Positions 1 through 9,526 are shown, counted from the first letter of the stretch. The stretch is DNA of 64,000 bases from Marinifilum flexuosum (GCF_003610555.1 NZ_RAPQ01000009.1:186001-250000); one strand, 5' to 3'. Notes: generated by a model from the letters alone, not told the origin. A program made the numbers and translations.

Positions 1-373
1 CATATACCTGAGCAAGTGTATGAGAATCGTGAAGCAAAAGCTCATACTTTTTAGCTTTAAGCACATTCGAACCTTTAAAAAAGTGAAATTTTAAATTGCT
101 GCTGAAATCTGAAACCGAAAGTTGTTTTTCAAGGTTTACACCTGCTTTTTCCAGAGCTATAAACATTTTCTGTTCCAATTGTTCAATGCTCTCCTTGTTT
201 TTGGTATCCTTTTCATCCAAAACAATATTTACAAATATCTCATTGGGAGCAATTTCCAACTTAGCTACGCCTTTTACCTCTATGTAGTTCTGATCGATAA
301 AATTCTTTTGGGCCTGTGCACTTAAATTAAAGCCAATAAACATGGCAAAAACAATAACAATAATACGTTTCAT
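1..373 (-). CDS. SIMPL-domain (DUF541) periplasmic protein, C-terminus outside window
   Basis: Translating the minus strand from the ATG at 373 gives an uninterrupted frame to the left edge of the window, so only the first 124 codons are seen. The product starts with a signal peptide (MKRIIVIVFAMFIG...LSAQA) and continues with IEVKGVAKLEIAPNEIFVNI, the typical opening of SIMPL/DUF541 proteins, which form periplasmic or secreted oligomers of poorly known function. A helix rich in Glu and Lys follows at about residues 60-80. The opposite-strand frames here look like shadows. The family call rests on the N-terminal signature alone, since the rest is off the window. Confidence 0.8.
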   Translation of the reverse strand, partial: MKRIIVIVFAMFIGFNLSAQAQKNFIDQNYIEVKGVAKLEIAPNEIFVNIVLDEKDTKNKESIEQLEQKMFIALEKAGVNLEKQLSVSDFSSNLKFHFFKGSNVLKAKKYELLLHDSHTLAQVY

Positions 374-503
374 GTGCGTTGTATTTTATGTGATTTTTTA
401 TTTTTCAACATGGCTTACATATCACATATTGTGCCAAACAAGGAGTAATTCAGCATGAATTTGAAGGCGCATCATGAAATTAAAATCATCAATAAAAGAC
501 CAG

Positions 504-534
504 TTTATCTTTTATTAAAATTTTCGTATCTTTT
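504..534 (+). promoter_or_regulatory. Candidate Bacteroidota promoter of the repeat-tailed barrel gene
   Basis: TTTA at 504-507, a 19-bp spacer, and TATCTTTT at 527-534 resemble the phylum's -33 TTTG and -7 TAnnTTTG boxes, 40 bp before the ATG at 574. Both boxes deviate from consensus, so this is a moderate call. Confidence 0.35.
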
Positions 535-573
535 TGATACCAGTCAATCAACTATCCACCAATTGTATTCGAC

Positions 574-1956
574 ATGAAAAAAACCATCATTTGTTTCCTA
601 TGCCTTATTGCCATTCATTTCTCTTATGGACAAAACCAAAATCTTTCTTTAGAAATTGTAAATGGAATCAGTTTGCCCAATGGCGATTTTAAAGATCTCG
701 TTGAAGATGGATTCAATAACGAATTGTCCGTTAGCAAGAGCTTTTGTCCCAAACTCTCATTGGCAATGGGTGTAAAACATTCCTCTTTTAATGTTAGAGA
801 AGAGTTTGGACAGACACAAGGCAATCGCAAACAATTCAGAAGCCTGGGTTTCGACCTGGGACCTCAGTTTAGTTTTGGTAGCAATAAACTATCGGTAATA
901 TTATATGGGCGAACGGGTTTAAGTGTAAACAGCACACCTGAAATTGCACAACAATATCCCAATACCGATATCACTACCTGGAGTTTGAAGCAACAAAGCA
1001 TTAAAGCTTTAAGTGCACGAATTGGCGCAAAAGTGAATACCGAACTTTGTAAAGGAATACAATTATTTGTGAGCGGTGAATATGCCACTGCATTAAATGG
1101 AGATGTAAGCTACCACACCAAAGACATTTCGAAAGCCATGGGTGCCAATGGAAGAATTGATCCTGATTTGGCAAACGAAATTCCAACCACAAGCAACAGT
1201 TTTAATTTCAACAGCCTGAATGTGAATTTTGGTGTAAGCATTAGCATTGGAAAACTGGGCAATCATCCCAATCTAAGAAGCTCTAATCCTTTGTACCAAG
1301 GCAATCAAAACAAAGGAGAAAATCCCATGTACCAGGAAAGAGGACACAACAACAACCCTTTGCATGAGCAATCGGGACAGCAGGGAAATAATCCCATGTA
1401 TGAAGGGGGAATAAGTGGTGGCGGTGGTCATGTTGGGCAAACATCGGGAAGCAAAGCACAAGACTACAATTCGAGCCGTAGCAATACAACTTCCGCCAAA
1501 GAAGACAAGAAAGAGGAGGATGACCAAAAAACAGTAGATGCTCAGGATTACAATTCCAGCAGAAGCAATAATATAAATGCTGTTGGAGGTGATCCAAATC
1601 AGGGAGCTACACGAGCGCAGGACTACAATTCGAGCCGTAGCAATACTACTTCCGCCAAAGAAGACAAGAAAGAGGAGGATGACAAAAAAACGGTAGATAC
1701 ACAGGATTACAATTCCAGCAGAAGTAATAATGTAAATGCTGTTGGAGGTGATCCAAATCAGGGAGCTACACGAGCACAAGACTACAATTCGAGTCGAAGC
1801 AATACAACCTCTGCCATTGATACAGGAGATGCCATTCGTGAATCGATATTGGCAAAAGAGAAAAGGCAAATCAAGCGAAAGCTCCGTAAAGAAGAAAAAA
1901 AAAAATTGCGAGAAGAAAAAAAGCGAAGAAAGCTACAAGCAAATAAAGTTTACTAG
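574..1956 (+). CDS. Secreted outer-membrane-barrel-like protein with tandem-repeat tail
   Basis: The 460-residue product has a signal peptide ending in FSYGQ, then about 200 residues of alternating short beta-like segments ending near NVNFGVSISIGKL, as in Bacteroidota outer-membrane beta-barrels. From residue about 238 the protein changes character. It has four NP(L/M)(Y/H) motifs (NPLYQG, NPMYQE, NPLHEQ, NPMYEG), then a 53-residue unit repeated about 2.3 times that contains AQDYNSSRSN twice per unit. It ends in a very basic Lys/Arg-rich tail. I do not recognise the tail. It is low in complexity and predicted to be disordered. The gene stands alone and converges on the next gene across a long palindrome. 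The barrel assignment is an inference from composition and pattern. Confidence 0.7.
   Translation: MKKTIICFLCLIAIHFSYGQNQNLSLEIVNGISLPNGDFKDLVEDGFNNELSVSKSFCPKLSLAMGVKHSSFNVREEFGQTQGNRKQFRSLGFDLGPQFSFGSNKLSVILYGRTGLSVNSTPEIAQQYPNTDITTWSLKQQSIKALSARIGAKVNTELCKGIQLFVSGEYATALNGDVSYHTKDISKAMGANGRIDPDLANEIPTTSNSFNFNSLNVNFGVSISIGKLGNHPNLRSSNPLYQGNQNKGENPMYQERGHNNNPLHEQSGQQGNNPMYEGGISGGGGHVGQTSGSKAQDYNSSRSNTTSAKEDKKEEDDQKTVDAQDYNSSRSNNINAVGGDPNQGATRAQDYNSSRSNTTSAKEDKKEEDDKKTVDTQDYNSSRSNNVNAVGGDPNQGATRAQDYNSSRSNTTSAIDTGDAIRESILAKEKRQIKRKLRKEEKKKLREEKKRRKLQANKVY
1456..1810 (+). repeat. In-frame 159-bp tandem repeat inside the barrel gene
   Basis: Units begin at 1456, 1615 and 1774 (the last partial). 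The period is exactly 159 bp (53 codons), and the units differ at only a few bases. Each unit itself contains two related halves that open with codons for (A/T)QDYNSSRSN. The near-identity at DNA level suggests recent expansion. Confidence 0.9.
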
Positions 1957-2033
1957 ACCAAAGTTCATTTCATGTATATTATTTTCTTAAGCTATATTAA
2001 GTATCAAAAAAAGATATCCAACTAAAGATTGTA

Positions 2034-2090
2034 TGAGTTATGGCACTCCCTACAGTTATTGGGAGCGTAATAGTTCCCTGCCATAACTCA
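2034..2090. terminator. Long palindrome between convergent genes, likely bidirectional terminator
   Basis: TGAGTTATGGCA at 2034-2045 pairs perfectly with TGCCATAACTCA at 2079-2090. A second stem, CTCCC (2046-2050) with GGGAG (2061-2065), lies inside it. The palindrome sits between two converging genes. It lacks a clear T-run on either side, so its role as a terminator is likely but not certain. Confidence 0.5.
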
Positions 2091-2108
2091 CACAAAACCT
2101 TATCTGAT

Positions 2109-2846
2109 TTATTGATAATCAGGTTTCTTTTTAAAACACACCGCTTCTCCTTTGTCTCCATTTTTTAAATCGGTCATCTCTATATGGAAGATATTGTAAT
2201 TCTTATTAACTGGTTCTGATGGCAGATCTACATGTAATAAATAAGCATAACAAATTCCATTAGAAACATACTCTTTCACTTTTTCTTTCATATTAACTTT
2301 AACAGGACTTCCATTTATCTTAACAGTTACCTCTAACTCCTCTGGAGGTGGACAAAGATCCACGAAGTCCAAATCTTTATCTGGTTCAGAAAAGCCTCTT
2401 GTTAAGCTCATAGGTCTGCAGTAAATGGTATAGCCAGGATGCGCCCCTTGAACTCTGAAAACATTTACACCATAAACTTCAAGTCTATGATATTTAATAT
2501 TTAAAAGCATATCTTCCTCGGCAATAAGATTCCACGCCCAAAACTCCAATCTTTGATCATCTTTTGGTAAAATGGATCCTGCAACCGGATACTCCGACAT
2601 TTTTAATGAAGCCAAAGCAAGGTACTTCCCTTTCGAAACTCTTAAACGGTAATGTCCTTTCTTATCGGTTAGGGTTTCGTAGGCAGTTTTAAAATTCGAG
2701 TGTTTGATTTCTACAAGAGCGCCGTCAACAGGCTGACCTTCAAAATCGCTTACCATTCCGGAAATGGTAATAGAGTCTGTTTGAGCATTTCCCTGCAAAT
2801 AGATCAAACAGAATAGAAACAGAAAAATAGATATCTTTTTTCTCAT
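2109..2846 (-). CDS. Secreted protein with carboxypeptidase-like regulatory domain
   Basis: The 245-residue product has a clear signal peptide (MRKKISIFLFLFCLIYLQGNAQ). Residues about 25-95 form a carboxypeptidase-regulatory-like beta-sandwich (ISGMVSDFEGQPVDGALVEI...TDKKGHYRLRVSKGKYLALASL), a domain common in envelope proteins of this phylum. The C-terminal 150 residues have no feature I recognise. They include a Pro-rich CPPPEELEV stretch and a final segment that looks like beta-strands. No enzymatic motif is visible. It lies alone, converging with the barrel gene to its left. A role in surface adhesion or ligand binding is possible but not shown. Confidence 0.65.
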   Translation of the reverse strand: MRKKISIFLFLFCLIYLQGNAQTDSITISGMVSDFEGQPVDGALVEIKHSNFKTAYETLTDKKGHYRLRVSKGKYLALASLKMSEYPVAGSILPKDDQRLEFWAWNLIAEEDMLLNIKYHRLEVYGVNVFRVQGAHPGYTIYCRPMSLTRGFSEPDKDLDFVDLCPPPEELEVTVKINGSPVKVNMKEKVKEYVSNGICYAYLLHVDLPSEPVNKNYNIFHIEMTDLKNGDKGEAVCFKKKPDYQ

Positions 2847-3334
2847 ATTTATTGTTATTTAAGTTCCATATTATGACGCATAAACCATCTACACAGTTAC
2901 ACCTAAGACAGCATAATGTTTCAACAATACCAATATGATGTAAGTTTACCTATCTGTTTGCTTTTGTAAATTATTGTTCCGCTGTTTGTATATTCCTGGA
3001 ATCCTGTCAAATGCAGTTTTAAAAAGGGAATGCTATCGAATTGCAAAGCAGCATGAACTTAGAGGCAAAAAATAAAAGGTCGCTCCCCAGCGACCTTTTA
3101 ACACAATAACCCAAATGCTAAATTGAATGATTTAAACATTTGTGTCTTTTATATAATTACTCAAAATTAAAAATTGAACATTATAAAATTAACAATTAAT
3201 AGATTAAAAATCAAGACATAATACAATATATTTTAGATTTGCTTAAGCTATTTTTAATAAGCATTAAGGATATGGTGGATGTTGAAATTACAGCCCGCTA
3301 CTGCAGCAGCAGGCAGTTATATGATCCTGATATT
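2847..3334. other. Intergenic region with one terminator-like hairpin
   Basis: This 488-bp AT-rich stretch holds no convincing gene. The only structured element is the hairpin at 3074-3099. The start of the 2109-2846 gene should have its promoter near 2850-2900, but no consensus boxes stand out. Confidence 0.5.
3074..3099 (-). terminator. Hairpin terminator in the 2.8-3.3 kb gap
   Basis: AAAAGGTCGCT (3074-3084) pairs with AGCGACCTTTT (3089-3099) around a four-base loop. On the minus strand it is followed by TTTTATTTTTT, as for an intrinsic terminator. It lies about 235 bp beyond the stop of the 3335-4075 gene, so either that transcript has a long tail or a small RNA is encoded in between. 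Confidence 0.6.
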
Positions 3335-4075
3335 TTATGGTACCACAAAAGATACAGCATTAGCTGAAGTAGCATTCAAATTCGGAAAAACTTTCCTGTT
3401 CAAATCAGGATCATCATATTCATTGCTCCAAAATGAATCACCATATGCTTTCACATAAACGGTTTCACCAGATGAAAAACCAGCACCAATTAAATCAATT
3501 CGAGTAAGAGTGGTTTCAAAAGGATTTATTTGCGAAATAAGTCCCTGAGAATGATAGATATAGTTTTCATTACTAACATTTGAATCGGTACCTAGAAAAT
3601 ACCGAACATATCGACTATTGCCATTACTTCCTGCAGGGTTTGTTGTGATGGCAAGTGTAATGTCATCTCCACTTGCGTTTGCTTCCAGATCTGTAATTTG
3701 CGTACTAGAAACTTCTCCCAATGATGGTGCTCCTGTAATTATTGTTGAAGAACCTGTGTTTGCGTGTACGAGGCCAAACTTTTTAAACGTTCCAAAACCT
3801 GTTTTCATATAAACAAGCGTGTAGGTTCCAAAAGGAACATCTGCTAAAATGAAATCCCCATTGACATCTGTAGTTGTAGAAATAAGAGGTGAGCTACCTT
3901 CAATTTTTACTGTCATATTTGAGTTATCAATTTGGCTTACTCCTTCGTCATACAAATTGACAGAGCCAATGATATTCGCTTTCGTTATAGGTTCCGGAGT
4001 TTCATCATTGCTTATACTGCAGGAAGTGAATACTAGTAAAACAACTAAACCCAAAATCAAATCATTTAATTTCAT
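3335..4075 (-). CDS. Lipoprotein with carboxypeptidase-like regulatory domain
   Basis: The 246-residue product begins with a lipoprotein signal (LVVLLVFTSC, lipid-modified Cys19). Residues about 33-105 match the carboxypeptidase-regulatory-like fold (ANIIGSVNLYDEGVSQI...VNGDFILADVPFGTYTLVYMKTGFGTF). The rest has a likely second beta-sandwich with NPAGSNGNSRYVRYF and ends in ANAVSFVVP. It is probably anchored in the outer membrane and exposed or periplasmic. It has no catalytic motif. It is a single gene with long non-coding flanks. Its exact role is unknown. Confidence 0.65.
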   Translation of the reverse strand: MKLNDLILGLVVLLVFTSCSISNDETPEPITKANIIGSVNLYDEGVSQIDNSNMTVKIEGSSPLISTTTDVNGDFILADVPFGTYTLVYMKTGFGTFKKFGLVHANTGSSTIITGAPSLGEVSSTQITDLEANASGDDITLAITTNPAGSNGNSRYVRYFLGTDSNVSNENYIYHSQGLISQINPFETTLTRIDLIGAGFSSGETVYVKAYGDSFWSNEYDDPDLNRKVFPNLNATSANAVSFVVP

Positions 4076-4471
4076 AACATCTCGCTTTTATTAATAAATA
4101 TTTTACTCCAAGAATTTGTCTTTAATATGCTTTTATGTAAGGGGTTGGCAACATGTCTCGTCACTGGTTTATTAAAATGTGAGCATGTATTCTCATATTT
4201 TGGGCTATGAATATCATTAAAGATAATGTATTTCAGATGATTAAATAAATTATCCATTTAAAATTTCATCTGTTTAAATTTTATTTTTTGGCTAGATGGA
4301 ACTCTCGATGAATTTAATCATTCTTGTGTGTGTATTTCAAAATACTAAAATTGATTTCACGATTTCCACTTCGTTCCAATTCATGTTCGTTTCATTCTCT
4401 TGCATTGTCAACTCCCCTGATACTGAGGTATTTTTAAAAATGAAATACCCCCAGGATTAGCTGAAAAACAA
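4076..4471. other. Intergenic region, nothing recognised
   Basis: These 396 bp are AT-rich. The short minus-strand frame across 4072-4257 shows no protein-like features. I see no hairpin or repeat that I can support, beyond the likely promoter area of the lipoprotein gene. Confidence 0.4.
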
Positions 4472-4681
4472 ATGAAAATATTGAAAGCATTCCTAATAAT
4501 TTCCTTGATACTCTTCCCTATAGCGATAGTAGCTATAATTATGCACAATGTGCTATCAGGAATGTCAGGAACGGAAGAAGCACTATTTTTCTTCGTTGGA
4601 ATTAGCGCTTTGTATTTATTTATTTTCGTATCTATAGGTGGTATGGTGATATTTTTCAAAGGACGACAAAAACCCAAATAA
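4472..4681 (+). CDS. Small two-segment membrane protein
   Basis: This 69-residue frame encodes two hydrophobic segments (about residues 4-26 and 37-60) separated by a short acidic loop (SGMSGTEEA), followed by a basic end, KGRQKPK. The pattern fits a small inner-membrane protein with a cytoplasmic C-terminus. The opposite-strand frame over the same bases is less protein-like. The frame begins right after a stretch with no other gene. I know of no family for it, and the call rests on length and hydrophobicity only. Confidence 0.45.
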   Translation: MKILKAFLIISLILFPIAIVAIIMHNVLSGMSGTEEALFFFVGISALYLFIFVSIGGMVIFFKGRQKPK

Positions 4682-4834
4682 GGGAATTACCGAGATAAGT
4701 AGAATTTGGTGATATAAGTCAAACCACAACAAAACCAAACCATGCTTTAAGCCCCTATATTATACCATATTAATTTCTGTAATTACCGGAAATGATATTG
4801 CAATTACTTGACTTTCGCTTAAAACAGGTCTAAC

Positions 4835-4867
4835 TTTGATTTTATCTACAATCACACGGTATTTTAT
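4835..4867 (+). promoter_or_regulatory. Candidate promoter of the M14 peptidase gene
   Basis: TTTG at 4835-4838 and TATTTTAT at 4860-4867 are 21 bp apart, close to the Bacteroidota -33/-7 arrangement, about 70 bp upstream of the start at 4936. The -7 box is imperfect. Confidence 0.35.
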
Positions 4868-4935
4868 CTGTCTGATACTATAGAATGATAAAAACACATA
4901 CATTTTATGTAAAAAAAACAAATGGAGGATGAATA

Positions 4936-7608
4936 ATGAGGACCGATATGCTTTCCATTTTACTATTCTTGCTAATATTTAGTCATTTGAATGCTGAAAA
5001 CAAAGCCCAAAAGCTTAAAGCTCAGAATATTGGAAAAATTGAAACTCCTGCAGAACACTTTGGTTTTGAGCCTGGAGCTGATAGAATGTTATTTGATTAT
5101 GAAGAGCTCATTGATTATCTGCAAAAGCTAGATAATGCATCGACTCGATTAAAGCTTACTGAAATAGGGAATTCTCCTATGGGAAAGAAGATGTATATTG
5201 CATTTATCTCTTCTGAAAAAAACATTAAAAGCCTTAATAAACTAAAGGATATTAATAGGAAACTCGCTCTGAATCCCAACATCCCCGAGCCCAATAGAGA
5301 TTCCCTATTGAATAAAGGCAAAGTATTTTTCCTCGCTACCCTCTCTATGCATTCAGATGAAATTGGGCCATCTCAATCCGCTCCACTAGTTGCTTATGAT
5401 TTAGTAACTACCGAAGATTCACAAAAAAGGGAATGGTTGGATAATGTTGTTCTCATGATGGTCCCCTGTCATAATCCAGATGGTATGAATATGGTTGTTA
5501 ACAACTACAAAAAGTATAAAGGAACCAAATATGAAGGCACACAGATGCCTGGAATATATCATAAATATACAGGCCATGACAATAACCGCGACTTTATTAC
5601 TCTTACACAAGAGGACAATAGAAATATTGCCCGGATATACAATAAAGATTGGTTTCCGCAAATAATGGTAGAAAAACATCAAATGTTCTCAAACTCAGTA
5701 CGATATTCAGTACCTCCTGCGCACGATCCTATTGCTGAAAATATCGATGCAGGCATTTGGAACTGGAGTAAAATTATCGGCGCAAATATTGCCACAGACC
5801 TTACCAAACAGGGATTACATGGTATATCTCAAAATTATTTCTATGACGAATATGCTCCATTTTTCTCTTCATCCAGCACATGGAAAAATGTAACGAGTTT
5901 TTTGACTGAAGCTGCCAGTGTTAAATATGCTACACCAATTTTTATTGAGCCCACCGAACTTAAAGGATACGGGAAAGGCTTATCGGAATACAAGAAGAGT
6001 ATTAATATGCCATCACCCTGGCCCGGTGGATGGTGGAGACTCTCTGATATTGTAAGCTATGAAAAAGCTTCGATCATGTCTGTCCTTAAAACAGCATCAT
6101 TACATCGACATGAGATATTGAAATTTCGCAATGACCTATGCATTAAAGAAGTGTCAAATGGCAAAACTATTCCACCCTATTATTATATCATCCCACTAAA
6201 ACAACATGATGAAAGCGAATTTGTAAATCTGGTTCATCTGCTCAAACAACATGGTGTGCATATTTATCAATTAAACAAACCTGTTGTTTTGGATGAAAAA
6301 ACATATCAAAAAGGTGATATTATTATTCCTCTATCGCAGCCGTTTCGTCCTTTTATTAAAGAAGTATTGGAAAGGCAAAAATTCCCTGTCAGACATTACA
6401 CCCCGGGAGGTAAGGTAATTAAACCTTACGATGCTACCAGTTGGTCGCTGCCTCTGCATATGGGGGTAAAAGTCGATGAAATAAAAAATCCTTACTCAGA
6501 AGTATTGGATTCGGCATATGTTGAAATTAAGGAGATTTTCAAGTTAGTAACGGAAGATATCCCCCATGATTTTGAAGCAGCTGTATTTACAGTTCAGAAT
6601 AACGAAAGTTTCAAAGCTGCCTTTTTGGGCTTACAACTCGGTTTGAAGGTTGCTCGCCTGACAAAGGCTGCTAATATCAGTTCCAGAACCTTAGCAAAAG
6701 GCAGTTTTATTATTTATAATAATGCTGATAAAATATCCAGTTTCAAAACATTAATCGATGAAATAAATGTCCCTCCGATTTATATATCGAATCTTTCAAA
6801 GGTTGAATCATCGACAATGAAAATCCCCAAAATAGCACTTGTTGAAAGCTGGTTGCATGATATGGATGCTGGTTGGACTCGCTTTATCTTCGATTCTTAT
6901 CACTTGCCATTCAAAACAGTAAGACCCGGAGATTTTGAAAAAACTGATTTTACAAAGGACTTTGATGTTGTAGTATTTCCAAACAATCGGAAATCAGTGC
7001 TTATGAGCGGCAAAATAAAAACCCGTAGCGGAGAGCTCATTATTCCCAATTTCCCGCCTGAATATACCAAAGGGATTGGAAAAAAAGGCATGACAAAATT
7101 AATGTCCTTTGCCGAAAATGGAGGTATCATTATCTCTTGGGGAAACTCTTCAAATCTGTTTCAAGGGATATTGGAAATCAAACAAGAAAATAATACCAAA
7201 GAAGAATTTCAATTGCCTTATAAAAACATTTCAAAAATCTTGAAAACCTCTGGATTATACTGCCCCGGTTCGATATTAAAAATAGATTTATTAAATGACC
7301 ATCCTATTACACTGGGAATGAAAAGTGAAACAGGGATTTTCTATAATGGAGGTCCGGTTTTTGCAACTTCAATACCAAATTTTGATATGGATCGTCGTGT
7401 AATTGGCAAATTTCCAGAAAAGAATATTTTGCTTAGTGGATATTGCGAAAAAGAAGAAGTATTAAGTAACAAAACTTGTTTGGTATGGCTTAAGAAAGGC
7501 AAAGGTCAACTGGTTTTGTTTGGTTTCAATCCACAATTCAGAGCATCGACAAATACATCTTTTAAACTCTTGTTTAATTCAATTCTTTTATCAAAAATTA
7601 ATGACTAG
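4936..7608 (+). CDS. Secreted M14-family zinc carboxypeptidase
   Basis: The 890-residue product has an N-terminal signal segment and an M14 metallocarboxypeptidase domain at about residues 45-400. Visible elements are the zinc-binding pair H139-SD-E142 (MHSDEIG), the substrate-region motifs NPDG (180-183) and NNRD (216-219), a third likely zinc ligand H248 in VEKHQM, and a possible catalytic Glu325 in SFLTEAAS. Residues about 400-890 form a long C-terminal region of unknown function, parts of which look like a glutamine-amidotransferase-like fold (SWGNSS, VLFGFNPQF). Large M14 proteins of this design occur in Bacteroidota and degrade peptides outside the cytoplasm. It stands alone. Confidence 0.85.
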   Translation: MRTDMLSILLFLLIFSHLNAENKAQKLKAQNIGKIETPAEHFGFEPGADRMLFDYEELIDYLQKLDNASTRLKLTEIGNSPMGKKMYIAFISSEKNIKSLNKLKDINRKLALNPNIPEPNRDSLLNKGKVFFLATLSMHSDEIGPSQSAPLVAYDLVTTEDSQKREWLDNVVLMMVPCHNPDGMNMVVNNYKKYKGTKYEGTQMPGIYHKYTGHDNNRDFITLTQEDNRNIARIYNKDWFPQIMVEKHQMFSNSVRYSVPPAHDPIAENIDAGIWNWSKIIGANIATDLTKQGLHGISQNYFYDEYAPFFSSSSTWKNVTSFLTEAASVKYATPIFIEPTELKGYGKGLSEYKKSINMPSPWPGGWWRLSDIVSYEKASIMSVLKTASLHRHEILKFRNDLCIKEVSNGKTIPPYYYIIPLKQHDESEFVNLVHLLKQHGVHIYQLNKPVVLDEKTYQKGDIIIPLSQPFRPFIKEVLERQKFPVRHYTPGGKVIKPYDATSWSLPLHMGVKVDEIKNPYSEVLDSAYVEIKEIFKLVTEDIPHDFEAAVFTVQNNESFKAAFLGLQLGLKVARLTKAANISSRTLAKGSFIIYNNADKISSFKTLIDEINVPPIYISNLSKVESSTMKIPKIALVESWLHDMDAGWTRFIFDSYHLPFKTVRPGDFEKTDFTKDFDVVVFPNNRKSVLMSGKIKTRSGELIIPNFPPEYTKGIGKKGMTKLMSFAENGGIIISWGNSSNLFQGILEIKQENNTKEEFQLPYKNISKILKTSGLYCPGSILKIDLLNDHPITLGMKSETGIFYNGGPVFATSIPNFDMDRRVIGKFPEKNILLSGYCEKEEVLSNKTCLVWLKKGKGQLVLFGFNPQFRASTNTSFKLLFNSILLSKIND

Positions 7609-7710
7609 AATTTAAATTTCTATCTCATCCAAATTAACCTTTCAAGAGCAAGTATAAGACTCGTTCACTGTTTTAATAATGGAACGCTTAGAATAGCACA
7701 ACAGCAGAGT

Positions 7711-8289
7711 CTATTTTGTCAATTCTTTGATGATCTCAGCTTTTGATTTATCCTTAAACTGATCAATAAGCATTGAATAATTCTCATCATCTCTTAATTC
7801 TTCAAAATCTTTCATATAGCTCCGATCGTTGACAAATTTCTTAGCCAATGCTCGATTTAGCTTATTGGCATTAATGTATTTTTTCTTTTCCGGATTATTA
7901 ATTCTTGCCGTGTAAATGGCAATGCTTTTCCGATAATAGGTCATTGCTTTCTTACTATTACCTTGTTGTTCGTTTAAAAGTCCGGAAAAAAACCAAGCCT
8001 CAGCCAAATCTGGCTTTTTCTTAATTACAATCTCACTTTCGTAAAGAGCCTTGTCGTATTCTTTTTGATGCAGATAAATAGTAACTTTATTGGAATGTGG
8101 CACATGGTACCTTTCATCTATCTCAATTGCTTTGTCATAAAGAAGCAATGCACTATCATATTTACAATTTAGAGATAAGTTTAAAGCTTTTTCATTTAGC
8201 TCTATCGCCTTGGGATTGTATTCTGACTTTGGTTCCTCTGAACAACTGATTAAACTAATAACTATCAATAATAAATAGAAATATTTCAT
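7711..8289 (-). CDS. TPR-repeat lipoprotein
   Basis: The 192-residue product has a lipoprotein signal (VISLISC, Cys16). At about residues 25-130 it has tetratricopeptide repeats (ALNLSLNCKYDSALLLYDKAIEIDERY, KEYDKALYESEIVIKKKPDLAEAWFFSGLLNEQQGNSKKAMTYY is spread over three repeats). The C-terminal part is charged and helical. TPR lipoproteins act as protein-protein adaptors on the periplasmic side of the envelope. No partner can be inferred from the neighbours, which are unrelated single genes. Confidence 0.75.
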   Translation of the reverse strand: MKYFYLLLIVISLISCSEEPKSEYNPKAIELNEKALNLSLNCKYDSALLLYDKAIEIDERYHVPHSNKVTIYLHQKEYDKALYESEIVIKKKPDLAEAWFFSGLLNEQQGNSKKAMTYYRKSIAIYTARINNPEKKKYINANKLNRALAKKFVNDRSYMKDFEELRDDENYSMLIDQFKDKSKAEIIKELTK

Positions 8290-8415
8290 GCTTGCTATTT
8301 TATTCTTTATGCACTACAACTTGTATTTTAACACCCTGCTACCACAGCCCCTCATGTGCTTAAGTTTTACTAATGGAAAGCAATAAACACACACACCTGC
8401 AAGGGATTTATTATT

Positions 8416-9423
8416 TCATCTGTTTATGATTTTTTTCATTTTCTCTAAATACCAATTAATCAATTCAGCATTATCTACAATTGTCCAAGTGTGGGGAGAA
8501 GAATTTTTTTCATACCCTTCTCTTTTATTATAAGAAGTGATTAATTCTGCCTCCATATTACCGGCTTGTCTTAAGTGGTTATAAAAGCCTGCAAGATCAA
8601 TGCTGTTTATGGTATTATAATCTTTAGCTCTGTTTTTAATCCACCATTCAATATCAGGCTCATGATACATTCTAATAGCCAACTTTTTAAATAGCTCTAT
8701 TTTCGTTCTGTTTTTATCATTATAAACAAATGGTGAATATTCAATATAACTTTCCATTGCTTCTTTTGGACTGCCGCCTAAATTTTCTTGAAGAAAATGC
8801 AAAACCCAACGAGCTTCTCCAACCGCATTGGGATGAAAATTATTTAGTAATGCTTGCTCTTGTTCGTGCCACATTCTAACCATATCCAATGGGGAGTCAC
8901 AAATTGCAACAGCCTTGGGCCAAACATTAAATTCCGATTTATTTGAGAAACAATATTCACAATACCTCAAAGCCATGGTTCCTGCAAGCGACATCCCCCC
9001 AAGAAATACAGGCTTATCGGAAAGCTTATGCTTATTTAGTGCATGCCCCAGTATTTTGTCAGCTATACTAATATCCTTATCCGTAAAGAAAAAATCAATT
9101 GGTTTTCCTGTGCTGACAAAAATAACAGCCATTTGTTTTTTCAAAGCAGGTTCAATTATGGAGAACTCTGGGATTATGGCTGTTGTATCTAATGCCGAAC
9201 CACTAAAAAACACAAGAGTTGCAACAGAACTCGAATCGGGCAGATGAAGAGTATACCCCTGTTTGGAAAGAGGAATTGAAACACTCTCGTTCTCACTTAA
9301 CACCTGTTTCCCATCCAATTGCACGTAACTTTCAACTACCCTATGATGATTCTTTTCCGATTTTTTATTTGTACAAGAAGTTAAGAAAGACAAGGATAAT
9401 AGAATCAAAATTAAACTCTTCAT
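8416..9423 (-). CDS. Alpha/beta-hydrolase-like lipoprotein
   Basis: The 335-residue product carries a lipoprotein signal (LSFLTSC, Cys17). An alpha/beta-hydrolase pattern follows: a strand with VFFSGSALDT (possible oxyanion region), the nucleophile elbow GGMSLAG with Ser145, DSP at about residue 172, and a late His311 in SSPHTW that could complete the triad. Its substrate is not evident, and the sequence between elbow and His is unlike standard esterases. It is probably attached to a membrane facing the periplasm. The flanking genes run the same way but with gaps. Confidence 0.6.
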   Translation of the reverse strand: MKSLILILLSLSFLTSCTNKKSEKNHHRVVESYVQLDGKQVLSENESVSIPLSKQGYTLHLPDSSSVATLVFFSGSALDTTAIIPEFSIIEPALKKQMAVIFVSTGKPIDFFFTDKDISIADKILGHALNKHKLSDKPVFLGGMSLAGTMALRYCEYCFSNKSEFNVWPKAVAICDSPLDMVRMWHEQEQALLNNFHPNAVGEARWVLHFLQENLGGSPKEAMESYIEYSPFVYNDKNRTKIELFKKLAIRMYHEPDIEWWIKNRAKDYNTINSIDLAGFYNHLRQAGNMEAELITSYNKREGYEKNSSPHTWTIVDNAELINWYLEKMKKIINR

Positions 9424-9526
9424 ATTTTGTTGTTTTGTTTAGGTCTTGCTATTTTTTGCGAAATCCGAATTCCTATTGAGTTTAAATGAGTGCGATAGAT
9501 CGCATACCAGCAGTGAACCACAAGGC

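Noticed and set aside
1273-1869. Long minus-strand frame opposite the repeat-tailed barrel gene
   Set aside because: It mirrors the tandem repeat of the plus-strand gene and has no start signal; it is a shadow frame.
4072-4257. Minus-strand frame of 61 codons before the lipoprotein gene
   Set aside because: Its composition is not protein-like and it overlaps the start of the lipoprotein gene; it is probably leader DNA.
4408-4677. Minus-strand frame of 89 codons opposite the small membrane protein
   Set aside because: It lacks hydrophobic or domain features, while the plus-strand frame has two clean membrane segments.
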